Source: an uncultured Flavobacteriaceae bacterium
GTDB taxonomy: Bacteria > Bacteroidota > Bacteroidia > Flavobacteriales > Flavobacteriaceae
Assembly (NCBI GenBank): GCA_947494325.1
Contig: CANLUS010000001.1
Span: 868,001 to 932,000 of the forward strand
DNA length: 64,000 bases
Direction: 5' to 3'
The translations under genes and the position numbers were made by a program. The stretch's first letter is position 1. The number at the start of each line of letters is the position of its first letter. Below the pieces are notes generated by a model. That model did no database searches and was not told where the DNA came from. It saw nothing but the letters and a program-made list of their open reading frames with translations. Shown in pieces: positions 10,175 to 19,639 of this stretch.

Positions 10175-10204
10175 CAAAAGTAATACTATTTACATGCTAA
10201 GCAA
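10175..10204 (-). promoter_or_regulatory. Bacteroidota-type promoter for the TamL-like gene
   Basis: On the minus strand TTG (complement of 10202-10204) and TACTTTTG (complement of 10175-10182) are 19 nt apart. The -33 element lies inside the first codons of the divergent methyltransferase gene, so the two genes may interfere with or coordinate each other's transcription. Confidence 0.6.
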
Positions 10205-10928
10205 AAATCAATTAAAATTAATAACGAGTTTACATCAAAAAAAGTACCGAATTCGTCATGGTTTGTTTATTGCAGAAGGCATAAAGGTGGTTAGGGAACT
10301 CTTGAACTCGTCAATTAAGTCGGTAGATTTATACACAACAGAAGTGATTGAAGAGTTTGAAAGTCATAAGTCTCAGCATATTTCTGAGTTAGAATTGAAA
10401 AAAATAAGTACCCTAAAAACACCTAATAAAATGTTGGGAGTTTTTGAAATTCCTTCAATGACACAAGTTAAACAAGAAGGTTTATTGTTGGTCTTAGATA
10501 ATATTAAGGATCCCGGGAATTTAGGTACGATTATTAGATTGTGTGATTGGTTTGGTGTGGAGCAAATCGTGTGTTCGAAAGAGACCGTAGATTGTTATAA
10601 TACAAAGGTAGTTCAATCTACAATGGGATCTTTAACTAGAGTTTCGCTAATTTATAAAGACTTAATACCCTTTTTAAAGACTACAATTTTGCCTATTTAT
10701 GGAGGATTTTTGGATGGAGAAAATCTTTATAAAACTTCGTTGAAAAAAGACGGCATACTAATTATAGGAAATGAATCAAACGGTATTTCTAAGGACATAT
10801 CTGATTTGGTAAAACATAAAATTACGATTCCGAGATTCGGAAAATTACATCAAACTGAAAGTTTGAATGCCGCAACTGCAACAGCCATCATGCTAAGTGA
10901 ATTTAGATCGACTCTTACTGAAATGTAA
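10194..10928 (+). CDS. TrmH/SpoU-family RNA 2'-O-methyltransferase
   Basis: A 244-residue SPOUT methyltransferase that transfers a methyl group from SAM to a ribose 2'-OH in rRNA or tRNA. The N-terminal substrate-binding region (about 1-95) begins with KNQLKLITSLHQKKYRIRHGLFIAEG, the usual RNA-binding start of this family. The SPOUT knot motifs are LDNIKDPGNLGTIIR (about 100-114), IGNESNGIS (about 198) and LNAATATAIML near the end. The exact target (23S rRNA or tRNA) cannot be told. Its last 14 bases overlap the convergent porT. Confidence 0.9.
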   Translation: MLSKNQLKLITSLHQKKYRIRHGLFIAEGIKVVRELLNSSIKSVDLYTTEVIEEFESHKSQHISELELKKISTLKTPNKMLGVFEIPSMTQVKQEGLLLVLDNIKDPGNLGTIIRLCDWFGVEQIVCSKETVDCYNTKVVQSTMGSLTRVSLIYKDLIPFLKTTILPIYGGFLDGENLYKTSLKKDGILIIGNESNGISKDISDLVKHKITIPRFGKLHQTESLNAATATAIMLSEFRSTLTEM

Positions 10929-11640
10929 AATTGATAAAAATTCCTCTTGTTCCTAAGTAATCTACTGGAGCTGTAAAAGGACTTGTTGCAATATCATCAT
11001 TCACCAATTCATTATTAATGGCAAAAATCCCTCTTATGGAAGGTGAAAATTTGAACCATTGAAGATAGATATCCACCCCAACGCCAACTTCATACATAAA
11101 GTTACTGGTTTTCATCCTAAATTGCCCGCTAGTATTATCATCAGGATTGTTTTGATTACTAGAGAAATTATAATCATATGAAACACCACCAATAACAAAA
11201 GCTCGCATATTATCTAGTCGCTTAGTGCTCAGTTTCAACAATAAGGGCAATCTTAAATAAGTACCTGGAATGTCTCTTACATTACTCGGACTAAGTCCAC
11301 CAACAACATCTTCATCATATGTAATTTCTTTAGTGTTACTCGATAATCCGGGTTCAAAACGAACACTGATATGCTCATTTAGATTATACCCTACTACTAG
11401 TCCTATGTTAAAGCCCAAAGACTCTTCAACTGTAATATAGTCTGAATTTTCATCAAGAACGAGTGAGTTAGTAGGGTTGTATGTTACTTTAAACCCTTTC
11501 TTGTTAAGACCTAAATAATAGGCGAAGTGTAATTTTTTTTTGTCTACATTAGGTAGATATTCTATTCGATCTTTCTGGGCAAATATATTACTAGCAGAAA
11601 TTAAAAAAAAGCAGATGCTTACAATGATTATTTTTTTCAT
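10915..11640 (-). CDS. porT: Type IX secretion/gliding outer-membrane protein PorT
   Basis: A 241-residue secreted protein with a signal peptide (cleavage near NIFAQ-KD) and a small beta-barrel composition ending in an aromatic residue (INFTFQ). It resembles PorT/SprT, an outer-membrane factor needed for the type IX secretion system that exports proteins with C-terminal sorting domains and supports gliding. The position directly downstream of ubiE (10 nt gap) is the arrangement I know for porT in Flavobacteriaceae and supports the call. Two probable cargo proteins of the system are in this window. Confidence 0.8.
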   Translation of the reverse strand: MKKIIIVSICFFLISASNIFAQKDRIEYLPNVDKKKLHFAYYLGLNKKGFKVTYNPTNSLVLDENSDYITVEESLGFNIGLVVGYNLNEHISVRFEPGLSSNTKEITYDEDVVGGLSPSNVRDIPGTYLRLPLLLKLSTKRLDNMRAFVIGGVSYDYNFSSNQNNPDDNTSGQFRMKTSNFMYEVGVGVDIYLQWFKFSPSIRGIFAINNELVNDDIATSPFTAPVDYLGTRGIFINFTFQ

Positions 11641-11649
11641 ATAAATTGA

Positions 11650-12378
11650 TTACTTTTTTGCAGTGTACATTGCTGCAATTCCAAAAGTTAAAGATCTGTT
11701 AGTTGCATTATTAAACCCATTTTTTTGTAAAATATTGTTGAAATTTTCTCCATATGGAAAAACCGCCGCCGATTCGGGTAAATAAGAATAGGCATTCTTA
11801 TCCTTTGAAAAGAGTTTACCTATTGTTGGGATGACATATTTCGAGTAAATTTTGAAGAGCTGTTTCATTGGAAATTTTTCTGGCTGTGAGGTTTCTAGAA
11901 TGGCCAAAACTCCGTTAGGCTTTAATACTCTTTTAATTTCTTGAAGCCCTTTGTTTAAGTTTTCGAAATTACGCACGCCGAAACCTACAGTGATGGCATC
12001 AAACGTATTGTCATCAAAAGGCATATTCTCAGAATCACCTTGAATCATATCAATCACCCCGTCTAGTTTTTTATTCTTTATTTTTTCGATCCCCATATCT
12101 AACATTCCTTGAGAAATGTCTAAACCAATAACCTTTTCAGGGTTTAGTTTGGTCATCATAATGGCAAAATCGCCAGTTCCAGTGGCTATGTCCAAAATTT
12201 GTTTTGGGTTGTTTTGACCAACAAATTTCACCACTTTTTTTCTCCAACTCATGTCTATACCAAAAGTTAAAATTCGATTTAAGAAATCATAATTTGTAGA
12301 AACTTTATCAAACATTTGTTCGACTTGCTCTTTTTTTCCCAGTTCTGAATTTTTATAAGGAGTTACCTTTGAGGCCAT
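11650..12378 (-). CDS. ubiE: Demethylmenaquinone methyltransferase
   Basis: This 242-residue class I SAM-dependent methyltransferase methylates demethylmenaquinone in the last step of menaquinone synthesis (also called menG). It has the family start [20 protein letters not shown] motif [13 protein letters not shown] (about residue 62), GFGVRNF in the middle and FGIAAMYTA at the C-terminus. The gene leads a two-gene unit with porT. A -7 element TATCTTTG (complement of 12398-12405) lies about 20 nt upstream of the start codon. Confidence 0.96.
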   Translation of the reverse strand: MASKVTPYKNSELGKKEQVEQMFDKVSTNYDFLNRILTFGIDMSWRKKVVKFVGQNNPKQILDIATGTGDFAIMMTKLNPEKVIGLDISQGMLDMGIEKIKNKKLDGVIDMIQGDSENMPFDDNTFDAITVGFGVRNFENLNKGLQEIKRVLKPNGVLAILETSQPEKFPMKQLFKIYSKYVIPTIGKLFSKDKNAYSYLPESAAVFPYGENFNNILQKNGFNNATNRSLTFGIAAMYTAKK

Positions 12379-12473
12379 ACTAAAAAATTAATTTTGACAA
12401 AGATACACATTCAGATAAGAAACATAAACCATCTAGGTTTTTTTAACTATCAGAAACTTAATTGATAAAATAC

Positions 12474-12505
12474 TTGACAAGCCCTATGTCCATATTGTAT
12501 ATTTG
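12474..12505 (+). promoter_or_regulatory. Bacteroidota-type promoter for queA
   Basis: TTG at 12474-12476 and TATATTTG at 12498-12505 are 21 nt apart, giving a predicted transcript start near 12511 and a leader of about 30 nt before the queA start codon. Confidence 0.7.
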
Positions 12506-12540
12506 CCCTCATTTTTACAAAACTCTAAACCATAGAATTA

Positions 12541-13590
12541 ATGAAATTATCACATTTTAAATTTGATTTACCCGAAGAATTACTTGCAGAATATCCATCT
12601 GAACAGCGTGATGAAGCGCGTTTAATGGTGCTGAACCGAAAGGATCAAACTATTGAACATAAACATTTTAAGGATTTGGTGAATTATTTTGATGAAGGTG
12701 ATATTATGGTGTTCAATAACACGAAGGTTTTTCCAGCTCGATTATATGGAAATAAGGAAAAAACTGGAGCAAGAATTGAGGTATTTTTATTAAGAGAACT
12801 GAATAAAGAAAGTCGTTTATGGGATGTGTTAGTAGATCCTGCAAGAAAAATTAGAATAGGAAATAAGTTATTCTTCGGCGAAAACGATGATTTGGTAGCT
12901 GAAGTGATCGATAATACAACCTCAAGAGGTCGAACTTTACGTTTTTTATTCGATGGAAGTTATGAAGAGTTTCGCAAAAAATTGAAGGATTTAGGGGAAA
13001 CACCCTTACCGAAATATATCAAGAGAGATGTAGAGCCTTCTGACGTAGAAAGATATCAAACAATTTATGCCAAGCACGAAGGCGCTGTTGCGGCACCAAC
13101 GGCTGGGTTGCATTTTTCTAAACATTTATTAAAACGTTTGGAAATTAAAGGGATCGATTTGGCTGAAGTGACGTTGCATGTAGGACTTGGTACTTTTCAA
13201 CCAGTTGAAGTGGAAGATTTGTCGAAGCATAAAATGGATTCTGAAGAAATTATCATACCGGAAAGTGCAGCAAATACGGTAAATAATGCGTTAAATAATA
13301 AAAAGCGTGTATGTGCTATCGGTACAACAGTAATGCGAACAATGGAAAGTTCAATGTCAGCTGATTACAGATTGAAACCCTATAGTGGATGGACTCATAA
13401 GTTTATATTTCCTCCGTACGATTTTGGTATTGCAAATGCAATGGTAACTAATTTCCATACACCGCAATCAACACTTATGATGATGACCGCTGCCTTTGCA
13501 GGACATGATTTTTTAAAAGAAGCTTATGCGGAAGCGATCAAAGAAAAATACAACTTTTATTCGTATGGTGATGCCATGCTAATTTTGTAG
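12541..13590 (+). CDS. queA: S-adenosylmethionine:tRNA ribosyltransferase-isomerase
   Basis: QueA moves and isomerises the ribose of SAM onto preQ1-modified tRNA to give epoxyqueuosine. The 349-residue protein begins [18 protein letters not shown], the typical QueA N-terminus, and contains the conserved [13 protein letters not shown] near residue 183, [11 protein letters not shown] near 217 and [13 protein letters not shown] near 300. Length is normal. It is a single-gene unit with its own promoter. Confidence 0.98.
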   Translation: MKLSHFKFDLPEELLAEYPSEQRDEARLMVLNRKDQTIEHKHFKDLVNYFDEGDIMVFNNTKVFPARLYGNKEKTGARIEVFLLRELNKESRLWDVLVDPARKIRIGNKLFFGENDDLVAEVIDNTTSRGRTLRFLFDGSYEEFRKKLKDLGETPLPKYIKRDVEPSDVERYQTIYAKHEGAVAAPTAGLHFSKHLLKRLEIKGIDLAEVTLHVGLGTFQPVEVEDLSKHKMDSEEIIIPESAANTVNNALNNKKRVCAIGTTVMRTMESSMSADYRLKPYSGWTHKFIFPPYDFGIANAMVTNFHTPQSTLMMMTAAFAGHDFLKEAYAEAIKEKYNFYSYGDAMLIL

Positions 13591-13667
13591 TTAGTAGGTA
13601 TATTTTAAGAATGCCCATCAATTTATAGCCGTTATTTGCGTAACTTAGTAATCTTAAATTTTTTACG

Positions 13668-15347
13668 ATGATGAAAAAAATACTTTTAGTTTTCTTTATA
13701 GGATGTTGTTCGTTGAGTTTGTTTTCTCAGGTAACCAATGAAGGTATCCCAGCCAGCTGGAGTCTTATTGAAGAAAAGTCTAATTTTCAAGCAATCGAAC
13801 TTCCAAAATTTGATATGAAGAAAATTGAGAAAGAAGATTTAGTTAATGATAAAAATAGAGCGAAATCTTGGCGTTTTGGATATAAGCACGCTGTTGACTA
13901 CGGAATAAATAATGCAGGAAATTGGATTGAAACCGAGGATGGTGATAGAATCTGGAGAATTTTATTTGAGTCTGAAGGAGCACTAAGTTTAAATTTTATT
14001 TTTGATGAATTTTTTATGCCCGAAGGAGGTAAAGTCTATTTGTATAGCGATGATCGAAAGGATCTTCTTGGAGCATATACTGATGTTCAAAACCAGGAAA
14101 GTGGAAGATTAGGGACATGGATTGTGCAGGGTGAAAAGGTTTGGATAGAGTATTTTGAACCAAACGAGGTAAGAGGTAAAGGTAGGCTGCATATTGAATA
14201 TGCTACACATGGTTATAGAACTAGAGCAACTCAAAAATCTCTTGAAGACTCAGGAAATTGTAATCATGACGTCGATTGTTCTATTGGGAATGACGTAGAA
14301 GATTTTAAAAGTAATAATAAAGACGGTGTTGCCCTAATACTTAATGGCGGGGCTGATTGGTGTTCAGGGACTTTAATTAATAACACTGATAATGATAAAA
14401 AGCCTTATTTTTTGACTGCCAATCATTGTCTTGATAGTGGAGGAACCGGAGATTGGACTTTTAGGTTTGGTTGGATAAGCCCTAATCCCATATGTGGTCA
14501 GAACTCATCGAGTACAGATGGCCCAAAAAATATGACTATCAGTGGGGCAACTTTAAGGGTTAATAATTCAAATTCTGATGTTGTATTGTTAGAATTAAAT
14601 GGTGCTATCCCTGACGATTGGAATAGAGTTTGGGCTGGATGGGATCGATCAGATGATATCCCAAGTTTTACTTTTGGTATTCACCATCCAAGTGGAGATA
14701 TTATGAAAGTTTGTAGAGATAATAACCCTCCAACGAAAGTAGCTCAAAATGCAGGAGGTAATTCGCCCGTGGCACAGACATGGGACATTAATGGTATAAT
14801 TAATAATAGCGGTGCAAACTCTGGAAATGCAACTGGCTGGGAAATAGGAGTTACTGAAGGCGGCTCTTCAGGCTCTGCTTTATACGATCCGAACGGTAGA
14901 ATTATAGGTCAATTATATGGAGGTAGAGCGGCATGTTCTGGTACAAATGATAACAATGGTCATGATTATTATGGGCGCTTTGCGGTTTCCTGGGATAGCG
15001 GATCATCTGCATCTACAAGATTAAGAGATTGGCTTGATCCTGCTGGTACCAACCCAATGACCTTAGATGCTATTGGTAATACCTTATCGGTTAACGATGA
15101 ATTTTTAGAAGAAAACATCTCGATATTTCCAAATCCTACTTCCGGACTTGTAACAGTTAGAGCAACAGGATTAGTAGGAGATTTAAGCTATGAAATCTTC
15201 AATTTATTAGGGCAATCATTAAAATCTGACGTTTTACAAAACGAAACAATACAGTTAAATAACCTCAATGATAATATATATTTCATTAAGATTACAGAGG
15301 TTGATTCGAATAAGATCTTAGTGAAGAAAGTTGTGCTGAGCAAATAA
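13668..15347 (+). CDS. Secreted lysyl-endopeptidase-like serine protease, type IX cargo
   Basis: A 559-residue exported protease. After a signal peptide (cleavage near SLFSQ) comes a propeptide (to about 180), then a trypsin-fold catalytic domain. The triad can be assigned as His in FLTANHC (about 250), Asp in NNSNSDVVLLEL (about 305) and Ser in EGGSSGSALYD (about 405), a layout like Achromobacter protease I. The last 80 residues form a type A C-terminal sorting domain (SIFPNPTSGLVTV ... YFIKI ... KKVVLSK), which marks cargo of the type IX secretion system; PorT and GldH are encoded nearby. Two ATG codons in tandem open the gene; either could be the start. Confidence 0.9.
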   Translation: MMKKILLVFFIGCCSLSLFSQVTNEGIPASWSLIEEKSNFQAIELPKFDMKKIEKEDLVNDKNRAKSWRFGYKHAVDYGINNAGNWIETEDGDRIWRILFESEGALSLNFIFDEFFMPEGGKVYLYSDDRKDLLGAYTDVQNQESGRLGTWIVQGEKVWIEYFEPNEVRGKGRLHIEYATHGYRTRATQKSLEDSGNCNHDVDCSIGNDVEDFKSNNKDGVALILNGGADWCSGTLINNTDNDKKPYFLTANHCLDSGGTGDWTFRFGWISPNPICGQNSSSTDGPKNMTISGATLRVNNSNSDVVLLELNGAIPDDWNRVWAGWDRSDDIPSFTFGIHHPSGDIMKVCRDNNPPTKVAQNAGGNSPVAQTWDINGIINNSGANSGNATGWEIGVTEGGSSGSALYDPNGRIIGQLYGGRAACSGTNDNNGHDYYGRFAVSWDSGSSASTRLRDWLDPAGTNPMTLDAIGNTLSVNDEFLEENISIFPNPTSGLVTVRATGLVGDLSYEIFNLLGQSLKSDVLQNETIQLNNLNDNIYFIKITEVDSNKILVKKVVLSK

Positions 15348-15372
15348 TTGTTAATTATAATATAAATATAAG

Positions 15373-15399
15373 AACGTCCTGTTTTCAGGACGTTTTTTA
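15373..15399 (+). terminator. Intrinsic terminator after the protease gene
   Basis: A 9-bp stem AACGTCCTG (15373-15381) with CAGGACGTT (15386-15394) and a TTTT loop is followed by a T-run. It separates the protease gene from rlmN, whose start codon is only about 10 nt further on. Confidence 0.9.
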
Positions 15400-15406
15400 T
15401 AGACAG

Positions 15407-16447
15407 ATGGTAAAGAAACAAGACATTCGAGCATTAACAAAAGAGGAGCTACGTAATTTCTTTGTTGCAAATGGAGATAAGGCCTTTCGCGGGAATCAGG
15501 TATATGAATGGTTATGGAGTAAAGTGGCCTATACTTTTGAAGATATGACCAATTTATCGAAGGAGACAAGGGCAATGCTAGATGAAAATTTTGTCATCAA
15601 TCACATTGAAGTTGATCAAATGCAACGCTCAAATGATGGAACCATTAAAAATGCGATTAAATTACACGATAGCTTGATTGTTGAATCGGTATTGATTCCT
15701 ACAGAAACAAGAACTACGGCGTGTGTCTCCAGTCAAGTAGGATGCAGTTTAGATTGTAACTTTTGCGCGACCGCACGCTTAAAGCGGATGCGTAATTTGA
15801 ATCCTGATGAGATCTATGATCAAGTAGTGGCGATTGATAAACAAAGTCGACTGTATCATCGTCACAAATTATCTAATATTGTTTTTATGGGGATGGGAGA
15901 GCCACTCTTAAACTATAAAAATGTATTAGCCTCTATTGACAAGATTACATCGGATGAAGGCTTAGGTATGTCACCAAAGCGAATTACGTTATCTACTGTA
16001 GGGATTCCTAAGATGATTATGAAATTGGCAGATGATGAGGTAAAGTTTAATTTGGCAGTATCGTTGCATTCGGCAATTGACGAAGTGCGCTCTAAAATGA
16101 TGCCTATTAATGAAAAAAGTAATTTAGCTGAATTGCTAGAGTCATTGCAATATTGGTATCTAAAAACGAAGAAGATCATTACTTTTGAATATGTAATTTG
16201 GAAAGGGATTAATGACACTCAAAAGGATGCAAATGCCTTGGTAGATTATTGTAAGCAAGTACCATCTAAGGTGAACCTCATAGAATATAATGCCATTGAC
16301 GACGGTGAATTTCAACAAGCGTCCACAGAAGCCACGAATATGTATATAAATACCTTAGAATCTAATCGAATTGTAGTAAATGTTCGTCGAAGTAGAGGTA
16401 AAGATATCGATGCTGCTTGCGGTCAATTAGCGAATAAAACTTCTTGA
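15407..16447 (+). CDS. rlmN: 23S rRNA (adenine-2503-C2)-methyltransferase RlmN
   Basis: RlmN is a radical-SAM enzyme that methylates C2 of A2503 in 23S rRNA and A37 in some tRNAs. The 346-residue protein has the CxxxCxxC cluster motif CSLDCNFC near residue 110, the SAM-binding FMGMGEPL near 163, and the catalytic-cysteine region VNVRRSRGKDIDAACGQL at the C-terminus. The start is immediately after the terminator of the upstream protease, which implies either a very short leader or read-through. It ends 2 bp from the convergent OmpA gene. Confidence 0.97.
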   Translation: MVKKQDIRALTKEELRNFFVANGDKAFRGNQVYEWLWSKVAYTFEDMTNLSKETRAMLDENFVINHIEVDQMQRSNDGTIKNAIKLHDSLIVESVLIPTETRTTACVSSQVGCSLDCNFCATARLKRMRNLNPDEIYDQVVAIDKQSRLYHRHKLSNIVFMGMGEPLLNYKNVLASIDKITSDEGLGMSPKRITLSTVGIPKMIMKLADDEVKFNLAVSLHSAIDEVRSKMMPINEKSNLAELLESLQYWYLKTKKIITFEYVIWKGINDTQKDANALVDYCKQVPSKVNLIEYNAIDDGEFQQASTEATNMYINTLESNRIVVNVRRSRGKDIDAACGQLANKTS

Positions 16448-16449
16448 TT

Positions 16450-17400
16450 TTATTCGTTTAACAAAGCATTGATTGCATCTAAATTGGGAGCTAGGATAAT
16501 CTCAATACGTCTATTTTTTGCTTTGCCCGAAGACGATGCATTGCTCGCGATGGGTAAAAACTTACTGCGCCCTGCAGCAGTAATTTGTTTCGGTGAGACA
16601 TTATTATTGGTAAGAATTCTTACAATTGCTGTTGCTCTCTTTGTTGATAAATCCCAATTATCTGTTACAGCTCCTTTTCCGCCATAAGGCACATTATCTG
16701 TATGACCTTCGATCAATACGTCAATATCTGTATTTTGTTTTAACACACCTGCTAAATTGACCACTGCCGAACGTCCCTGAGTGCCAACAGCCCAACTTCC
16801 AGAACCAAAAAGCAACTTATTTTCCATAGAAACATATACTTTTCCATTCTTACGTTCTACAGTTAATCCTTTTCCTTCAAAACCACTAAGTGCAGCAGAC
16901 ACCGCATCTTTTAAACGAAGCATCTTGGCCTCTTTAGCTGCGATTAAACCTTCTAATTCATCAACACGCTTAGAACGCGCATCTAAATCACCTTGTAATT
17001 TTTCTAGACGACCACTTTCTTTAGCCAGTTGTGATTCTTTTTCTTGTAATTGTAATAACAATTCTCTGTTTTGCTTTTCTTTTTCTGATAATTGGGTTGC
17101 GCTCATTTGAGAGAGCTCATTATATTCCTGCTCCAGTTTTGTTTTTTTTGCATCTAGCCGATCAACTTCTTCATTGAGTTTTGTTCGGTCTGAATTTAAT
17201 TTATCAACTGCAAGTTGTAACGTTTTAGAACTTTCTTCTAAAGCCTTCTTTTTATCTAGGAGATCCTGATTCTCACCAAATAAATCAGCATTGTTGTCGC
17301 GCAATTTATTGTATTTGTCTTCGAGTTCAGTATATACTTTTTTTGTAACACAAGAAGTTATTAATGTACAGGTAAGGATTACTAAAACTATTTTTTTCAT
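16450..17400 (-). CDS. OmpA-family peptidoglycan-binding lipoprotein with coiled coil
   Basis: A 316-residue lipoprotein (lipobox ITSC, mature at about Cys17). Residues about 22-165 are a long coiled coil of heptad-like Leu/Glu/Lys repeats. The C-terminal domain (about 190-305) is OmpA-like, with the peptidoglycan-binding segment LIEGHTDNVPYG and AAGRSKFLPIASN...NRRIEI. It would tether the outer membrane to the wall across the periplasm. It lies downstream of the xth-sco-PBP group on the same strand, 99 bp after xth. Confidence 0.9.
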   Translation of the reverse strand: MKKIVLVILTCTLITSCVTKKVYTELEDKYNKLRDNNADLFGENQDLLDKKKALEESSKTLQLAVDKLNSDRTKLNEEVDRLDAKKTKLEQEYNELSQMSATQLSEKEKQNRELLLQLQEKESQLAKESGRLEKLQGDLDARSKRVDELEGLIAAKEAKMLRLKDAVSAALSGFEGKGLTVERKNGKVYVSMENKLLFGSGSWAVGTQGRSAVVNLAGVLKQNTDIDVLIEGHTDNVPYGGKGAVTDNWDLSTKRATAIVRILTNNNVSPKQITAAGRSKFLPIASNASSSGKAKNRRIEIILAPNLDAINALLNE

Positions 17401-17499
17401 AATAAAATGATTTATTTGATCTCCCTACTATTAGTAGAAATGACAAAAGATATAAAATTAAGTAGTTCTTTAATCTATAGTATCTATTCTTTTAATGAA

Positions 17500-18258
17500 T
17501 CACAAAATTTCAACACCAACAGGGCAATGATCAGAGTGTTTGGCTTCAGATAAAATATACGCTCTTTTTAAACGATTTTCTAAAGATGACGTTGCCATAC
17601 AATAATCTAATCGCCATCCTTTATTATTATTTCTAGCATTTGCCCTGTAACTCCACCAGCTATACTGATCAGGCTCTTTATTGAAATGCCTGAAAGTATC
17701 TATAAAACCACTATCAATAAACTTGCCAATCCATGCTCTTTCGATAGGTAAAAATCCTGAAACGCCTTTCATTTTCGGATTATGAATGTCAATTTCTTCA
17801 TGACAAATGTTGTAATCGCCACAAACAATGAGGTTAGGAATCTCTTTTTTTAGATCAGAAACATACTCTAGAAATTCATCCATATAATTGAGCTTGAAAT
17901 TCAAGCGATCATCGTTTGTCCCTGATGGTAAATACATACTCATTACTGATACTGTATCGAAGTCTAATCGCAAGTTACGACCTTCAAAATCCATAGATTC
18001 AATTCCAGTTCCATATTCTACATGATTGGGTTTTATTTTAGACAAAATAGCAACACTACTATACCCTTTTTTCTGTGCAGAAAACCAATAGTGATATGGG
18101 TAACCGGCTTGTTCAAATAAGGTTAAATCGAGTTGCTCTTTATGAGCTTTTGTCTCTTGAATGCATATAACATCAGGATTTGCAGCCGTTAACCATTCTA
18201 AGAATCCCTTTTTTAGCGCAGCACGAATGCCATTTACATTGTAAGAAATAATGTTCAT
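17500..18258 (-). CDS. xth: Exodeoxyribonuclease III
   Basis: A 252-residue AP endonuclease/3' exonuclease of the exonuclease-endonuclease-phosphatase fold, acting in base excision repair. Motifs are YNVNGIRAA at the start, CIQETKAH near residue 33, CGDYNICHEEIDIHNPK near 146, WRLDYCM near 217 and the catalytic SDHCPVGVEI at the end. It is 6 nt downstream of scoB and appears to belong to the same operon. Confidence 0.97.
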   Translation of the reverse strand: MNIISYNVNGIRAALKKGFLEWLTAANPDVICIQETKAHKEQLDLTLFEQAGYPYHYWFSAQKKGYSSVAILSKIKPNHVEYGTGIESMDFEGRNLRLDFDTVSVMSMYLPSGTNDDRLNFKLNYMDEFLEYVSDLKKEIPNLIVCGDYNICHEEIDIHNPKMKGVSGFLPIERAWIGKFIDSGFIDTFRHFNKEPDQYSWWSYRANARNNNKGWRLDYCMATSSLENRLKRAYILSEAKHSDHCPVGVEIL

Positions 18259-18264
18259 TGAAAA

Positions 18265-18924
18265 TTAATTTAAAACCATTTCTGGAATATCACCATCAAC
18301 CACCAACGTTCCAGCAGTTGCATTTTTTATATCGTCAACAGAGACGCCTGGAGCTCTTTCTAACAAGTGAAAAGCACCATTTTTAATCTCTAAAACAGCT
18401 AAGTTCGTCACCACTTTTTTGACACAACCAACACCCGTTAAGGGTAATGAACATGCTTTTAATAGCTTGGAAGCTCCACGCTTATTAGTATGCATCATGG
18501 CCACAATAATATTTTCTGCGGAAGCGACTAAATCCATAGCGCCGCCCATTCCTTTCACCATTTTTCCTGGAATTTTCCAGTTAGCTATATCGCCGTTTTC
18601 AGCAACTTCCATGGCACCTAAAACTGTAAGTTGTACATGTTGACCACGAATCATAGCAAAACTGGTGGCAGAATCAAAAATAGAACCACCATCTAGCACT
18701 GTTACCGTTTGTTTACCGGCATTAATCATGTCGGCATCTTCTTCTCCTTCTTTTGGAAATGGTCCCATACCGAGCAATCCATTTTCACTTTGAAATTCAA
18801 CATCAATGCCTTTTGGAATATAATTCGCCACCAAGGTCGGAATACCAATACCTAAATTGACGTACCATCTATCTTGTAATTCTTGAGCAATTCTTTGTGC
18901 TATTTCTTGTTTGGATAAACTCAT
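18265..18924 (-). CDS. scoB: 3-oxoacid CoA-transferase subunit B
   Basis: A 219-residue subunit B of succinyl-CoA:3-oxoacid (acetoacetate) CoA-transferase, which activates acetoacetate for use as a carbon source. The catalytic glutamate lies in the family motif SENGLLGMGP near residue 46, and the substrate loop in GGAMDLVA near residue 130. It follows scoA after only 3 nt, as expected for two subunits of one heteromer. Confidence 0.95.
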   Translation of the reverse strand: MSLSKQEIAQRIAQELQDRWYVNLGIGIPTLVANYIPKGIDVEFQSENGLLGMGPFPKEGEEDADMINAGKQTVTVLDGGSIFDSATSFAMIRGQHVQLTVLGAMEVAENGDIANWKIPGKMVKGMGGAMDLVASAENIIVAMMHTNKRGASKLLKACSLPLTGVGCVKKVVTNLAVLEIKNGAFHLLERAPGVSVDDIKNATAGTLVVDGDIPEMVLN

Positions 18925-18927
18925 AAG

Positions 18928-19629
18928 CTAAAGTTTAGGAGTTACTGTGCGTTGTTCAATGCGTTTTTTGTAATTGTTACCCTCGAAAATACGTTGTACG
19001 AAAATTCCTGGAGTATGTATTTGATTAGGATCCAGTTCACCGGCGGGTAACAACTCTTCAACTTCTGCTACGGTAATTTTCCCTGCCATGGCCATCATAG
19101 GATTAAAATTGCGTGCCGTTCCTTTAAAAATTAAGTTCCCGGCGGTATCACCTTTCCAAGCTTTTACAAAGGCAAAATCTGGTTGAAAGGCATGTTCTAA
19201 AACATACATTTTTCCATTAAATTCTCTTGTTTCTTTACCTTTAGCGACTTCGGTGCCATATCCAGCAGGTGTATAAAATGCTGGAATACCTGCACCGGTT
19301 GCTCTGCAGCGTTCCGCCAAGGTACCTTGAGGAATCAAATCTACCTCTAGTTCACCACTTAACATCTGACGTTCGAATTCATCATTTTCTCCTACATAAG
19401 AAGAAATCATTTTTTTGATTTGACGTTTCTGAAGTAATAACCCTAATCCGAAATCATCGACACCGGCGTTATTAGAAATACATGTTAAATTTGTTACTCC
19501 TAATGAGACTAACTGCGAAATGCTATTTTCAGGAATACCGCATAAGCCAAAGCCACCGAGCATAAAAGTCATCCCAGATTGTACTCCTTCTAAGGCATCT
19601 TCAACATTTTGTACAACTTTATTGATCAT
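18928..19629 (-). CDS. scoA: 3-oxoacid CoA-transferase subunit A
   Basis: The 233-residue subunit A of the same CoA-transferase. It shows the glycine-rich CoA-binding stretch [14 protein letters not shown] near residue 22 and the [29 protein letters not shown] region near 117-140, both characteristic of this family. It starts 10 nt after the PBP1A gene and is followed at once by scoB. Confidence 0.95.
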   Translation of the reverse strand: MINKVVQNVEDALEGVQSGMTFMLGGFGLCGIPENSISQLVSLGVTNLTCISNNAGVDDFGLGLLLQKRQIKKMISSYVGENDEFERQMLSGELEVDLIPQGTLAERCRATGAGIPAFYTPAGYGTEVAKGKETREFNGKMYVLEHAFQPDFAFVKAWKGDTAGNLIFKGTARNFNPMMAMAGKITVAEVEELLPAGELDPNQIHTPGIFVQRIFEGNNYKKRIEQRTVTPKL

Positions 19630-19639
19630 AATTCAAAGT